From: Oerskovia paurometabola
Lineage (GTDB): Bacteria; Actinomycetota; Actinomycetes; Actinomycetales; Cellulomonadaceae
NCBI RefSeq assembly: GCF_016907365.1
Contig: NZ_JAFBBV010000001.1
Location: 1,302,001 to 1,366,000 of the forward strand
Direction of reading: 5' to 3'
Length of the DNA stretch: 64,000 nt
Position numbers and translations under genes: made by a program. Of the stretch, positions 18,870-27,979 are shown piece after piece; positions within the stretch are counted from its first letter, which is position 1, and every line of letters begins with the position of its first letter. Under the pieces are notes generated by a model. The model did no database searches. It saw nothing but the letters and a program-made list of their open reading frames with translations, and had not been told where the DNA came from.

Positions 18870-20006
18870 TCAGAGCGGGCGGCCCGCCCGCATCTCCGCG
18901 ACGAGCGCACGCACGACGGCGTCGAGCTCGCCCCCGTTGCGCCGCGCCACGGCCCGCTGCCGCTGGTAGGAGGCGCCGCGGCGCAGGATGAGGCGCACGT
19001 CGTCGAGCTCGGCGAGGCACCCGAGACGGGCCGCGACGGGCTCGAGCTCGACGAGCAGCTTGCTCACCGCCTCGGTCACGAGCTCCTCGTTGCCCGCACG
19101 GTCGAGGATGATGATCGCGTCCATGCCGTAGCGCGCCGAGCGCCACTTGTTCTCCTGCGCGAACCACGCCGGGATCGTGGGGAGCTCCTTGCCCTCGTCG
19201 AGCAGCGTCGACAGGTGCTCGACCAGGCAGTGGTTGAGCGCGGCGAGCGCGAGGACCTCGGTCAGGTTGGTCGCGCCGTCGCAGATGCGCGTCTCGAGCG
19301 TGCCGAAGCGTGGGGACGGCCGCAGGTCCCAGCGGACCTCGTCGAACTGGTCGATCACGCCCGTGTGCATCATGTCGCCCACATAGCCCTCGAGCTGCTC
19401 CCACGTCTCGAACTGGAAGCCCAGGCCCGCGGTCGGGAGCTGCTGGAACATGAGCGCACGGTTCGACGCGTAGCCCGTGTCCTTGCCGCCCCAGAACGGC
19501 GACGACGCCGAGAGCGACTGGAGGTGCGCGAAGTACCCCAGCATGGCGCGCGAGATGGGCAGCACCTTGGCGCGGTCCTCGATCCCGACGTGCACGTGCA
19601 CGCCGTAGATGAGCATCTGCCGCCCCCACCACTGCGTGCGGTCGATGAGGGTCGCGTAGCGCTCCTTGTCCGTGACCTTCTGCTGGGCCCAGCGCGCGAA
19701 CGGGTGCGTGCCCGCGCTCATGAGCTCGACGCGCAGGGGGTCGGTCAGGACGCGGATCTCCTCGATCGCGGCCTCGAGGTCACGGCCGGCGTCGCCGACC
19801 GTGCGGCACACGCCGCTCACGACCTCGACCGTGTTGAGGAGCAGCTCCTGGCGGATGTGCGGGTGCTGGGTCCCGTCGGTGGGCTCGACGGCGTCCAGCA
19901 CGGTCTGGGCGACCTGGCGCAGGTCGCCCGAGTCCTTGTCGACGAGCGCGAGCTCCCACTCGATGCCGACGGACGAGCGCTCGGACCGGGCGAAGGGAAG
20001 GTGCAC
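18870..20006 (-). CDS. Carboxylate-amine ligase, glutamate-cysteine ligase type 2 (YbdK family)
   Basis: ATP-grasp-like GCS2 family enzyme of 378 residues that forms a gamma-glutamyl-type amide; related proteins make gamma-glutamylcysteine weakly. Motifs: VGIEWELALVD near 13-23, SAGTHPFARW near 104-113, GVHVHVGIEDR near 138-148, and RLRPSPRFGTLETRICDGAT-like block (DLRPSPRFGTLETR) near 226-239. In actinobacteria this family is distinct from EgtA/GshA of the main thiol pathways, so the physiological product is open. GTG start, three bases after the upstream methyltransferase stop, so the two are one operon. Confidence 0.83.
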   Translation of the reverse strand: MHLPFARSERSSVGIEWELALVDKDSGDLRQVAQTVLDAVEPTDGTQHPHIRQELLLNTVEVVSGVCRTVGDAGRDLEAAIEEIRVLTDPLRVELMSAGTHPFARWAQQKVTDKERYATLIDRTQWWGRQMLIYGVHVHVGIEDRAKVLPISRAMLGYFAHLQSLSASSPFWGGKDTGYASNRALMFQQLPTAGLGFQFETWEQLEGYVGDMMHTGVIDQFDEVRWDLRPSPRFGTLETRICDGATNLTEVLALAALNHCLVEHLSTLLDEGKELPTIPAWFAQENKWRSARYGMDAIIILDRAGNEELVTEAVSKLLVELEPVAARLGCLAELDDVRLILRRGASYQRQRAVARRNGGELDAVVRALVAEMRAGRPL

Positions 20007-20009
20007 CGA

Positions 20010-21308
20010 TCAGCCCCTTTCTCCAGGCGTGGGGGAGTCGAGGACGCTCGTGCCGTCGGGCCGGGTCAACGGTTCGACGACCAGGACCTGCTGCGACCCG
20101 CCGACCCGGGTCAGGACGACGGTCGCCTCCGCGGTGCCGCGCAGGTCGAGCTGTTTGCGGAGCTGTTCAGGCACGACGGCCGTGCCTCGCTTCTTGATGG
20201 TCAGCCGCCCGACGCCCCGCTCGCGCAGGTACGCCTTGAGCTTCTTGAGGCTGAAGGGCATGACGTCCAGGACACGGTAGCCGGTCGCAAGATCAGCTCT
20301 GTCGGCGCTGCCGACTGCCGAGCGGGGCGCGGGGTGGTCCGTCGTGACGTACGCGATGGTCCGGTCGAGCAGCCGCCCGCCCAGCTCCGCCGCGGCGTGG
20401 GCCACGAGCCCGGCGCGGATGACCGCGCCGTCGGGCTCGTACAGGTAGTGCCCGACGGCGCCGACGTCCGGCACGGGCTCGTCGTCGCCCTGGTCGTGGC
20501 GCAGGGTGCGCGAGGTCGTGCGGTGGTTGCCGTCGGCGTCGGTCGTGGTGCGCAGCACGAGGGCCGTGCGCCCGGGGCCGTCCGGGGCGAGGGGCCCGAA
20601 CCAGAGTGCGGCCTCCACGACGTCGCCGTCGACCGAGACCCACTGGGTCTCGGCGTCGGCGGGCAGCCCCGCGTGCGGGATGCCAGGACCGACCTTGATC
20701 CCGACCGCGGGCACGACCGAGCGCAGCGCCCACACGTCGTCGAGCGGGGGAGCGTACGAGCGCGGGTCGAAGATCCGCGTGCCCGACCGCGTGCGCCGCG
20801 CCGGGTCGGCGAACACACCGTCGACGCCTTCCGCGACGAGGTCGATGCTCAGGCCGTCGGCGTGGCGGACCTCGGCCTCGGGGAAGTGGCGCAGGTTGAC
20901 CGTCGCGATCGAGGCCGTGACCTCGTCGATGTCGGTCGCGAGGACCTGCAGGCCGGTCCCGGCGAAGGTCATGGAGTCCGCGCCGATGCCGCACGTCAGG
21001 TCGGCCACCTTGGTGACGCCGGCCGCGTGGTAGCGCTGCGCGTGGTGGGCCGCGACCACGAGCCGGGTCGCCTGCTCGAGACCGTCCTGGGTGAAGAGCA
21101 TGCCGTCGGCGAACGCGTCGAACTTGAGGTGGGCCTTGGCGCGCAGGCGGGACTGGGTGAGGGCTGCCGCGGCGAGCTCGGGGTCGACGCCCTGGGCGCG
21201 CAGGCCGGTCGCGAGCACCATGGCCTGGCGCTCGTCGTAGGGCGGGAGTGCGCTGAGGAGCGACCATCCCGCCGGGCTGAGCAGCTTGGTCAGTGCCGAC
21301 GCGTCCAT
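20010..21308 (-). CDS. Class I SAM methyltransferase with C-terminal THUMP-like domain
   Basis: 432 residues. A helical N-terminus (~90 residues) is followed by a Rossmann methyltransferase core with VADLTCGIGADSMTFA near 97-112 and VLATDIDEVTASIA near 119-132. The C-terminal THUMP-like RNA-binding segment contains LKAYLRERGVGRLTIKKRGTAV. An RNA-directed methyltransferase is likely; target unknown. The minus-strand hexamer AAAGAT ends 6 bases before the ATG. The CIRCE operator at 21337-21363 lies only 29-55 bases upstream, over its -35 region, so HrcA may control this gene as well as groES. Confidence 0.82.
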   Translation of the reverse strand: MDASALTKLLSPAGWSLLSALPPYDERQAMVLATGLRAQGVDPELAAAALTQSRLRAKAHLKFDAFADGMLFTQDGLEQATRLVVAAHHAQRYHAAGVTKVADLTCGIGADSMTFAGTGLQVLATDIDEVTASIATVNLRHFPEAEVRHADGLSIDLVAEGVDGVFADPARRTRSGTRIFDPRSYAPPLDDVWALRSVVPAVGIKVGPGIPHAGLPADAETQWVSVDGDVVEAALWFGPLAPDGPGRTALVLRTTTDADGNHRTTSRTLRHDQGDDEPVPDVGAVGHYLYEPDGAVIRAGLVAHAAAELGGRLLDRTIAYVTTDHPAPRSAVGSADRADLATGYRVLDVMPFSLKKLKAYLRERGVGRLTIKKRGTAVVPEQLRKQLDLRGTAEATVVLTRVGGSQQVLVVEPLTRPDGTSVLDSPTPGERG

Positions 21309-21336
21309 GCATCGATCTTTCCACGCCCGGCGCGCG

Positions 21337-21363
21337 TTGGCACTCGCCTTGACCGAGTGCTAA
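21337..21363. promoter_or_regulatory. CIRCE operator (HrcA binding site)
   Basis: TTGGCACTC, 9-base spacer, GAGTGCTAA: the consensus CIRCE element with a single base difference in the left half. It overlaps the -35 of the groES promoter and sits between groES and the divergent THUMP-like methyltransferase gene. Confidence 0.95.
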
Positions 21364-21377
21364 TGCGGACCTAGATT
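21349..21377 (+). promoter_or_regulatory. groES promoter
   Basis: TTGACC (21349-21354), exactly 17 bases, then TAGATT (21372-21377). The -35 lies in the CIRCE spacer, so HrcA bound at CIRCE would block RNA polymerase. The predicted leader before groES is about 128 bases. Confidence 0.85.
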
Positions 21378-21511
21378 GAGCGTAGGTCGTCCGCACCTTC
21401 GGGTGAGGGCGACGAGAGCGACTCCCGCCGGTCCGGCACCCGCGACGACGGACGGCAGGCTGCGCTCGACACCTACCCGTTGCAGTTCTCACAGCGAAAC
21501 GGAGGTCCGAC

Positions 21512-21808
21512 GTGTCGGTCCCCATCAAGCCGCTCGAGGACCGGATCGTCGTGAAGGCCCTCGAGGCCGAGACCACGACCGCATCCGGCCTGGTCATTCC
21601 GGACACCGCCAAGGAGAAGCCCCAGGAGGGCGAGGTCCTGGCCGTTGGTCCGGGTCGTATCGACGACAACGGCAACCGCGTCCCGCTGGACGTCGTCGTC
21701 GGCGACAAGGTCATCTACAGCAAGTACGGCGGCACCGAGGTCAAGTACGGGGGCCAGGAGTACCTGGTGCTCTCCGCGCGCGACATCCTCGCCGTGGTCG
21801 TCTCCTGA
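21512..21808 (+). CDS. groES: Co-chaperonin GroES
   Basis: Seven-fold ring lid of the GroEL chaperonin; cytoplasmic. The 98-residue protein opens [20 protein letters not shown] and contains the mobile-loop region [20 protein letters not shown] and [21 protein letters not shown] start after CGGAGG. CIRCE and a vegetative-type promoter lie upstream. It is followed by a terminator and whiB, not by groEL: groES is monocistronic here and any groEL lies outside the window, as is common in Micrococcales. Confidence 0.97.
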   Translation: MSVPIKPLEDRIVVKALEAETTTASGLVIPDTAKEKPQEGEVLAVGPGRIDDNGNRVPLDVVVGDKVIYSKYGGTEVKYGGQEYLVLSARDILAVVVS

Positions 21809-21847
21809 TCTTCTGATCACCGGCTGACGTCCAGCAGCTCTGCTGGT

Positions 21848-21889
21848 GACGAAGGGCCCCGCAACCTGTCGGTTGCGGGGCCCTTCGTC
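21848..21889. terminator. Terminator hairpin after groES
   Basis: Perfect 19-bp stem (21848-21866 with 21871-21889; inner left arm GAAGGGCCCCGCAACC) and a TGTC loop, 40 bases after groES. No T run. It may also serve transcription from the convergent whiB gene. Confidence 0.85.
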
Positions 21890-22021
21890 ATGTCCGGTGC
21901 CGGCGGGATCTCGAGGCCGGCGCGGGCGCCGGGGACGTGTGGTGGATGCTGACGGGTGGTGCGGGGTGCTGCGCGGACGGCTCGCGTGCGCAGGCCGGGC
22001 GGGGCCCGGCCGGTCGGCAGG

Positions 22022-22309
22022 TCAGCCGGTCTTCGCGACGCCGGCCAGGATCGCGGCGCGCTCGTCCTCGCTGAGGCCGCCCCAGACCCCGTAGGGCTCG
22101 CGGACCTTGAGGGACTGCTCGCGGCACTGCATCATCACCGGGCACGAGGCGCAGATCGCCTTGGCCGCCTCGGCGCGTCGTCGTCGGGTCGAGCCTCGCT
22201 CGCCCTCCGGGTGGAAGAAGAGGGTGTCGTCCTGGTCGCGGCACGAACCCTGGTACTGCCATTCCCACAGTTCCATGACCGGTCCGGGGAGCCTCGAGAT
22301 CTCTGTCAT
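22022..22309 (-). CDS. whiB: WhiB-family [4Fe-4S] transcriptional regulator (WhiB2/WhmD-like)
   Basis: A 95-residue WhiB protein. Four cysteines that ligate the iron-sulfur cluster are present: one in YQGSCRDQD and three in ICASCPVMMQC. The GVWGGLSEDER turn and the preceding basic segment are typical. The N-terminus MELWEWQYQGSCRDQD resembles WhiB2/WhmD, a cell-division and sporulation-septation regulator; the subtype is inference. ATG 22309 is fixed by a strong minus-strand promoter: TTGAAC, 17 bases, TAGGTT, ending 7 bases before the ATG, so leaderless. The frame remains open farther upstream but is non-coding there. Confidence 0.92.
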   Translation of the reverse strand: MTEISRLPGPVMELWEWQYQGSCRDQDDTLFFHPEGERGSTRRRRAEAAKAICASCPVMMQCREQSLKVREPYGVWGGLSEDERAAILAGVAKTG

Positions 22310-22316
22310 GCAGGAC

Positions 22317-22345
22317 AACCTACAAGCGTTGCAGAAGTTGTTCAA
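22317..22345 (-). promoter_or_regulatory. whiB promoter
   Basis: On the minus strand TTGAAC (22345-22340), 17-base spacer, TAGGTT (22322-22317). The predicted start of transcription coincides with the whiB ATG at 22309. Confidence 0.78.
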
Positions 22346-22520
22346 GTGGCTGAGGTGGGCAACTTCGTGAACCGGTTCTGCGAGGTCTGCATCGATTTGG
22401 GCACGGAGTGGCGCGAACGGCACTCGTTTCACGCGTGGTTCAGCCATTCCGGGCATCACGGACTGAGACACGCCGCGTCCGAAGTGGCGAGCGACTGAAC
22501 CGGTCGGCAGAATCGGGTGC

Positions 22521-23666
22521 ATGAATTCACTCCGGTCCGCCCCGAACCCCGGCGGGCCCCGACGGAAGGCGACCGAGGCACCAGCTCTCGCCGTCGCGGC
22601 CGTTGCCAAGAGGCTGGGCGTCGCCCCGGCCACCCTCCGTACCTGGGACCGTCGCTACGGCCTCGGGCCCTCGGAGCACACCGCCGGCTCCCATCGCCGG
22701 TACACCGCCGACGACGTCGCGCGGCTCGTCATCATGCGTCGCCTGACGCTCGAGGGGGTCGCCCCCGTCGACGCAGCGCGTGCAGCCCTCGACGCGGACG
22801 AGGCCGAGCTGGCCCTCGAGAGCGACGCGGGCGACGCCGACGCCGACGGCGCCGATGATGCCGACGGCGCTGATGACGCAGGGGGTGACCTGGAGGAAGG
22901 CCCCGCGCCCGGCGGCGGCTCGTCCCAGGCGACCGACACGCCCTCCGGCGGGGTGCGGCTGCTGCGCTCGGTGCCACGATCTGCCGACGACGAGCCCATC
23001 CGCCTGGGGGCGCCTCGTCTGACGAGCGTGTCCGACGTCGTGGACGCCGCCATCGCGTTCGACCAGAAGAAGTGCGACCAGCTCCTGCGTATCGCGCCCG
23101 GCACGGACCCGGGGCACTGGTGGTCGACGCTCGTCGAGCCCGCGCTGCACCGCATCGCCGAGCGGACGTTCCTCGCGTCCCCGGGCGAGATGCCCGAGGT
23201 CGTGTTCTCGAACGCGACCCTGGCCGCACTGCGCGAGTACACGCACGCGTCCGAGGAGGCGCTCGTCGCGGGAGGCGGTCCGCCGCCCAACCACCCGAGC
23301 CGCATGCGCCGCATCGTGCTGATCTTCGCCGCGCCCGGGGAGCAGGTGCCGCTCGCTGCGCACGCCCTGGCGGCGGCCCTCGGCGCCCAGGGGGCCATGG
23401 CTCGCATCGTCACGGGCTCGGCCACGGCGCACCGCTCGCTCGAGCTCGTCACCATGGTCCGCCCAGCGGCCATCGCCGTGGTGACGATGCAGCCCCGGCC
23501 GGTGCTCGACGTCGTGCACACCCTGCACGAGGCCAACCCGGACCTGCCGATCTTCGTCGGTCTCGCGAACGACGAGGCGGCGGCGAGCCTGCCCTACGCC
23601 TCGACGGTCCAGCGCGTGCGCAGCTTCACCGGTCTGCTCCACGAGGCCCTCGCCGTCGTACGGTGA
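22521..23666 (+). CDS. MerR-family transcriptional regulator with C-terminal B12-binding-like domain
   Basis: 381 residues. A MerR winged helix at about 18-85 (VAAVAKRLGVAPATLRTWDR, then GSHRRYTADDVARL) is followed by an acidic linker (about 95-135). The C-terminal half resembles a cobalamin-binding-like Rossmann domain (IVLIFAAPGEQVPLAAHALAAAL, AIAVVTMQPRP), as in CarH/LitR-type light or B12 sensors. I do not see the DxHxxG cobalamin ligand motif, so B12 may not bind. CAGAAT at 22508-22513 lies 7 bases before the ATG. It is divergent from whiB across 211 bases. Confidence 0.82.
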   Translation: MNSLRSAPNPGGPRRKATEAPALAVAAVAKRLGVAPATLRTWDRRYGLGPSEHTAGSHRRYTADDVARLVIMRRLTLEGVAPVDAARAALDADEAELALESDAGDADADGADDADGADDAGGDLEEGPAPGGGSSQATDTPSGGVRLLRSVPRSADDEPIRLGAPRLTSVSDVVDAAIAFDQKKCDQLLRIAPGTDPGHWWSTLVEPALHRIAERTFLASPGEMPEVVFSNATLAALREYTHASEEALVAGGGPPPNHPSRMRRIVLIFAAPGEQVPLAAHALAAALGAQGAMARIVTGSATAHRSLELVTMVRPAAIAVVTMQPRPVLDVVHTLHEANPDLPIFVGLANDEAAASLPYASTVQRVRSFTGLLHEALAVVR

Positions 23667-23685
23667 CCTGCGCCACGCGCACGCT

Positions 23686-23748
23686 CCCGGCCGTCCCCCG
23701 GCCGCCCCTCGGCCGTCCCTCGGCCGTCTCGGTGGCGGGACGGCCGGG
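23686..23748 (+). terminator. Repeat-containing hairpin between the MerR gene and guaB
   Basis: CCCGGCCGTCCC (23686-23697) pairs perfectly with 23737-23748. The 39-base loop holds two or three more copies of GGCCGTCCCTC-like sequence (23700-23728), any of which could pair with the same right arm. It may be a terminator for the MerR gene with alternative foldings, or an attenuator for guaB. The guaB -10 follows 23 bases later. Confidence 0.55.
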
Positions 23749-23773
23749 AATATGCCCGAGGCCCTGAGCGTAG

Positions 23774-25306
<1,533 letters not shown>

Positions 25307-25335
25307 CCTCGCGCCCGCCGCGGCGGGCGTTGACG

Positions 25336-25382
25336 CACGACAGGACGGGCATGACCGAGAAGGTCACGCCCGTCCTGTCGTG
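25336..25382. terminator. Bidirectional terminator between guaB and the HTH-MurA gene
   Basis: Perfect 15-bp stem CACGACAGGACGGGC (25336-25350) with 25368-25382; the loop itself contains GACC/GGTC. It lies between converging stops at 25306 and 25426. Confidence 0.8.
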
Positions 25383-25425
25383 TGCGGGCCGCGTCGTGCG
25401 CGGATCCGTCGTCGGTCGCCCGAGG

Positions 25426-26967
25426 TCAGTCGCGGAACGTCTCGATCCGCGCACCGAGCTCGATGAGCCGCTCCTGAAGCTGCTCGTAGCCGCGCGAGAT
25501 GATGTCGACGTTGCGCAGCACCGAGGTGCCCTTCGCCGCGAGCATCGCGAGCAGGATCACGACGGCGGGTCGCAGCGCGGGAGGGCAGCTCACCTCGGCT
25601 CCGGACCAGTGGGTCGGTCCGGTGATGTCGAGCCGGTGAGAGTCGAGGAGCCGGACGTCGGCTCCGAGGCGCGTGAGGTCCGTCAGGTGGATCGCCCGGC
25701 CCTCGTACACCCAGTCGTGGATGAGGGTGTGCCCGCTCGCGCACGCCGCGATGACGGCGAAGAACGGCAGGTTGTCGATGTTGAGCCCCGGGAAGGGCAT
25801 GGGGTGGATCTTGTCGATCGGTGCGTGGAGCTGGCTCGGGTGGACGGTCACGTCGACCAGGCGGGTGCGCCCGTTGAGTGCCAGGTACTCGGGGGAGAGC
25901 GAGTAGCGCAGACCCATCTCGGACAGGGTCGCGAGCTCGATCTCCATGAACTCGATCGGGACGCGGGCGACCGTGATCTCCGAGCCCGTGACGATCCCGG
26001 CCGTCAGGAGGCTCATGGCCTCGACCGGGTCCTCGGAGACCGCGTACTCGACGTCGGCGTCGATGTCGGTGCGCCCGTGGATGCGCAGCGTGGTCGTGCC
26101 GATGCCCTCGATGCGCACGCCCAGGAGCTCGAGGTAGAAGCAGAGGTCCTGGACCATGTAGTTGGGGCTCGCGTTGCGGATCGTGGTCACGCCCTCGCGC
26201 GACGCGGCGGCCATGATCGCGTTCTCCGTGACGGTGTCGCCGCGCTCGGTGAGGACCACGCTGAGGTCCTGGGTGCCGGGCGCCGCGACGATCGCCTCGT
26301 AGTTGCCCGAGGCCGCGGTGACGGACAGCCCGAACGGGCGCAGCGCGATCATGTGGGGTTCGACGGTCCGGGTGCCCAGGTCGCAACCGCCCGCGTAGGG
26401 GAGCGAGAACTGGGCCTGGAGGCCGAGGAGGGGCCCGAGGAACATGATGATCGAGCGGGTGCGGCGCGCGGCGTCGACGTCGATCGACGCGAGGTCGAGC
26501 TGCTCGGGCACGACGATCTCGAGGTCGCGGCCGTCTGCCGACCAGGTGGCCTGTACGCCGATGCTGCGCAGGACGTCGACGATGCGGTCGACCTCGACGA
26601 TGCGCGCGACCCGGCGCAGCGTGGTGCGTCCGCGGTTGAGGAGCGAGGCGCACAGGAGCGCGACCGCGCCGTTCTTCGAGGAGTTGACCTCGATGCGGCC
26701 CGAGAGCTCGTGTCCGCCGCTGACCCGCAGGTGGGAGTGCTTCGGTGCGCCGAACGAGATGATCTCCGAGTCGAGAGCGGCGCTGATGCGGGCGAGCATG
26801 TCGAGGCTCACGTTCTGCGAGCCCTGCTCGATCCGGTGGATCGCGCTCTGGCTCGTCCCGAGGCGCTCGGCGAGCTGGGCCTGGGTGAGGCCCTTGTTCT
26901 GGCGTGCGCCGCGGATGAGGGCGGCGACCTGTGCGAGGTGCTGGGGTGCTTCGTCGACCATGGTCAT
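25426..26967 (-). CDS. XRE-type helix-turn-helix domain fused to a MurA-like UDP-GlcNAc 1-carboxyvinyltransferase
   Basis: 513 residues in two parts. Residues 14-68 form a Cro/C1 helix-turn-helix (LTQAQLAERLGTSQSAIHRI). Residues 78-513 are a full-length EPSP-synthase-fold MurA homologue. Counterparts of the MurA active site are kept: K98-N99, R171, C195 in AGGCDLG, R200, D398, R466 and R492 (RGYE). The cysteine loop differs from the usual LPGGC by two extra residues. It could be an active enolpyruvyl transferase that also regulates, or a regulator that senses UDP-GlcNAc or PEP. ATG 26967 is chosen because TATCGT on the minus strand lies 6 bases upstream; ATG 26985 would lie inside a 24-bp palindrome. 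Annotated homologues probably exist in related genera, but I know of no functional study. Confidence 0.87.
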   Translation of the reverse strand: MTMVDEAPQHLAQVAALIRGARQNKGLTQAQLAERLGTSQSAIHRIEQGSQNVSLDMLARISAALDSEIISFGAPKHSHLRVSGGHELSGRIEVNSSKNGAVALLCASLLNRGRTTLRRVARIVEVDRIVDVLRSIGVQATWSADGRDLEIVVPEQLDLASIDVDAARRTRSIIMFLGPLLGLQAQFSLPYAGGCDLGTRTVEPHMIALRPFGLSVTAASGNYEAIVAAPGTQDLSVVLTERGDTVTENAIMAAASREGVTTIRNASPNYMVQDLCFYLELLGVRIEGIGTTTLRIHGRTDIDADVEYAVSEDPVEAMSLLTAGIVTGSEITVARVPIEFMEIELATLSEMGLRYSLSPEYLALNGRTRLVDVTVHPSQLHAPIDKIHPMPFPGLNIDNLPFFAVIAACASGHTLIHDWVYEGRAIHLTDLTRLGADVRLLDSHRLDITGPTHWSGAEVSCPPALRPAVVILLAMLAAKGTSVLRNVDIISRGYEQLQERLIELGARIETFRD

Positions 26968-26973
26968 GAGCCG

Positions 26974-26998
26974 ACGATAACTCATCGATGAGATATCG
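26974..26998 (-). promoter_or_regulatory. Promoter -10 with overlapping 24-bp palindrome before the HTH-MurA gene
   Basis: Palindrome 26975-26998: left half CGATAACTCATC against its complement with one mismatch in 12 (perfect core CTCATCGATGAG). On the minus strand the hexamer TATCGT (26979-26974) lies within its edge and ends 6 bases before ATG 26967. This is the geometry of an autorepressor operator, fitting the XRE domain encoded directly downstream. Confidence 0.7.
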
Positions 26999-27090
26999 GC
27001 GCGTCGATGTCGGCGGCGCGGAGGGGCTTCACGGGATCGTCACGGGCGGCCCATATGTTCTATGAGGTTTTCATGGTCGGCCGACCGTGC

Positions 27091-27789
27091 TCACGACGGC
27101 CAGGCGGTGCTTGCCCCGGCACCGACGTACCCCTGCCCGGCGCGCCAGGAGTTGAAGTTCTCGGCCCAGTCCCGGTGCGCCGTGATCTGGTGACGGTGCA
27201 GCGAGTCGAGGTCCTGCTCGGCGAGCTCGGGGAAGACACGGGTCATGGCCTCGAGCACGTCGAGGGTCGCGAGCACGTCGACGTCCGCGGTGTGGAGGTT
27301 GCCGCCGTCCGTCACGCCGTAGTGCGCGCACAGGTCGCCGAGCTTGCGCTTGCCCTTGCGGTACCGGTCGAGCGACCGGTCGAGCACGAGCGGGTCGACC
27401 ACGGGCGTGACCTCGCGCCCCAGGCGCTCGCCCAGGGTCGGCAGCGCGTGCCGGGCGAGCTCGGCGTCGAGCAGCGACAGGTCGAACGCGGCGTTGAACG
27501 CGACGACGGGCACGCCGATCGCGAGGTCTGCGGCGATGAGCGACGCGATCTCCTCGAGCGCGGGGCCGGGGGCCACCCCGTGCTCGACCGCGTGCTCGGT
27601 CGAGATGCCGTGGATCGCGGCCGCCTCCGCGGGGATGGGGACGCCCGGGTCGACGAGCCAGGTGCGGACCTCGGTGCTCCTTCCGGGGACGCGCCGCACG
27701 AGCGCTGCGGTCACGATGCGGTCGTTCGTGACGTCGACCCCGGTGGTCTCGGTGTCGAACCCCAGCAGCGGTCCGGTCGTCCAGCTCAT
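27091..27789 (-). CDS. DnaQ-like 3'-5' exonuclease (DEDDh family)
   Basis: 232 residues. Exonuclease motif I FDTETTG near residues 11-17, motif II VVAFNAAFDLSLLDAEL near 93-109, and motif III HTADVDVLATLDVL near 163-176 with its histidine. Related to the epsilon proofreading subunit but stand-alone, without the polymerase or helicase domains often attached in mycobacteria. ATG 27789 follows AAGGAG with good spacing; the open frame farther upstream lacks similarity. It is divergent from guaB3 over 190 bases and is followed by the HTH-MurA gene on the same strand after 123 bases. Confidence 0.87.
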   Translation of the reverse strand: MSWTTGPLLGFDTETTGVDVTNDRIVTAALVRRVPGRSTEVRTWLVDPGVPIPAEAAAIHGISTEHAVEHGVAPGPALEEIASLIAADLAIGVPVVAFNAAFDLSLLDAELARHALPTLGERLGREVTPVVDPLVLDRSLDRYRKGKRKLGDLCAHYGVTDGGNLHTADVDVLATLDVLEAMTRVFPELAEQDLDSLHRHQITAHRDWAENFNSWRAGQGYVGAGASTAWPS

Positions 27790-27979
27790 CGTCGTGCTCC
27801 TTGCCGTCGTCCTGTGGGTGGTGGCCCGGCGTTCCTCGCCGTTCGCGACCGTCCCTGGTCTCTGCTGGGAGCATGCCAGCGGCCACTGACAGCCCTGCCG
27901 GGCGGTGCTGCTGGGACGCCCTGGTCCACCGCGTGGCTCGGGAGGGCGTGCCCGCGCCCGGGGCCGGTATCCTCGTCGG

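Noticed and set aside
22310..22520. Upstream extension of whiB to about 200 residues
   Set aside because: The extension runs through the promoter region and has no WhiB similarity; TTGAAC-17-TAGGTT fixes the start at 22309.
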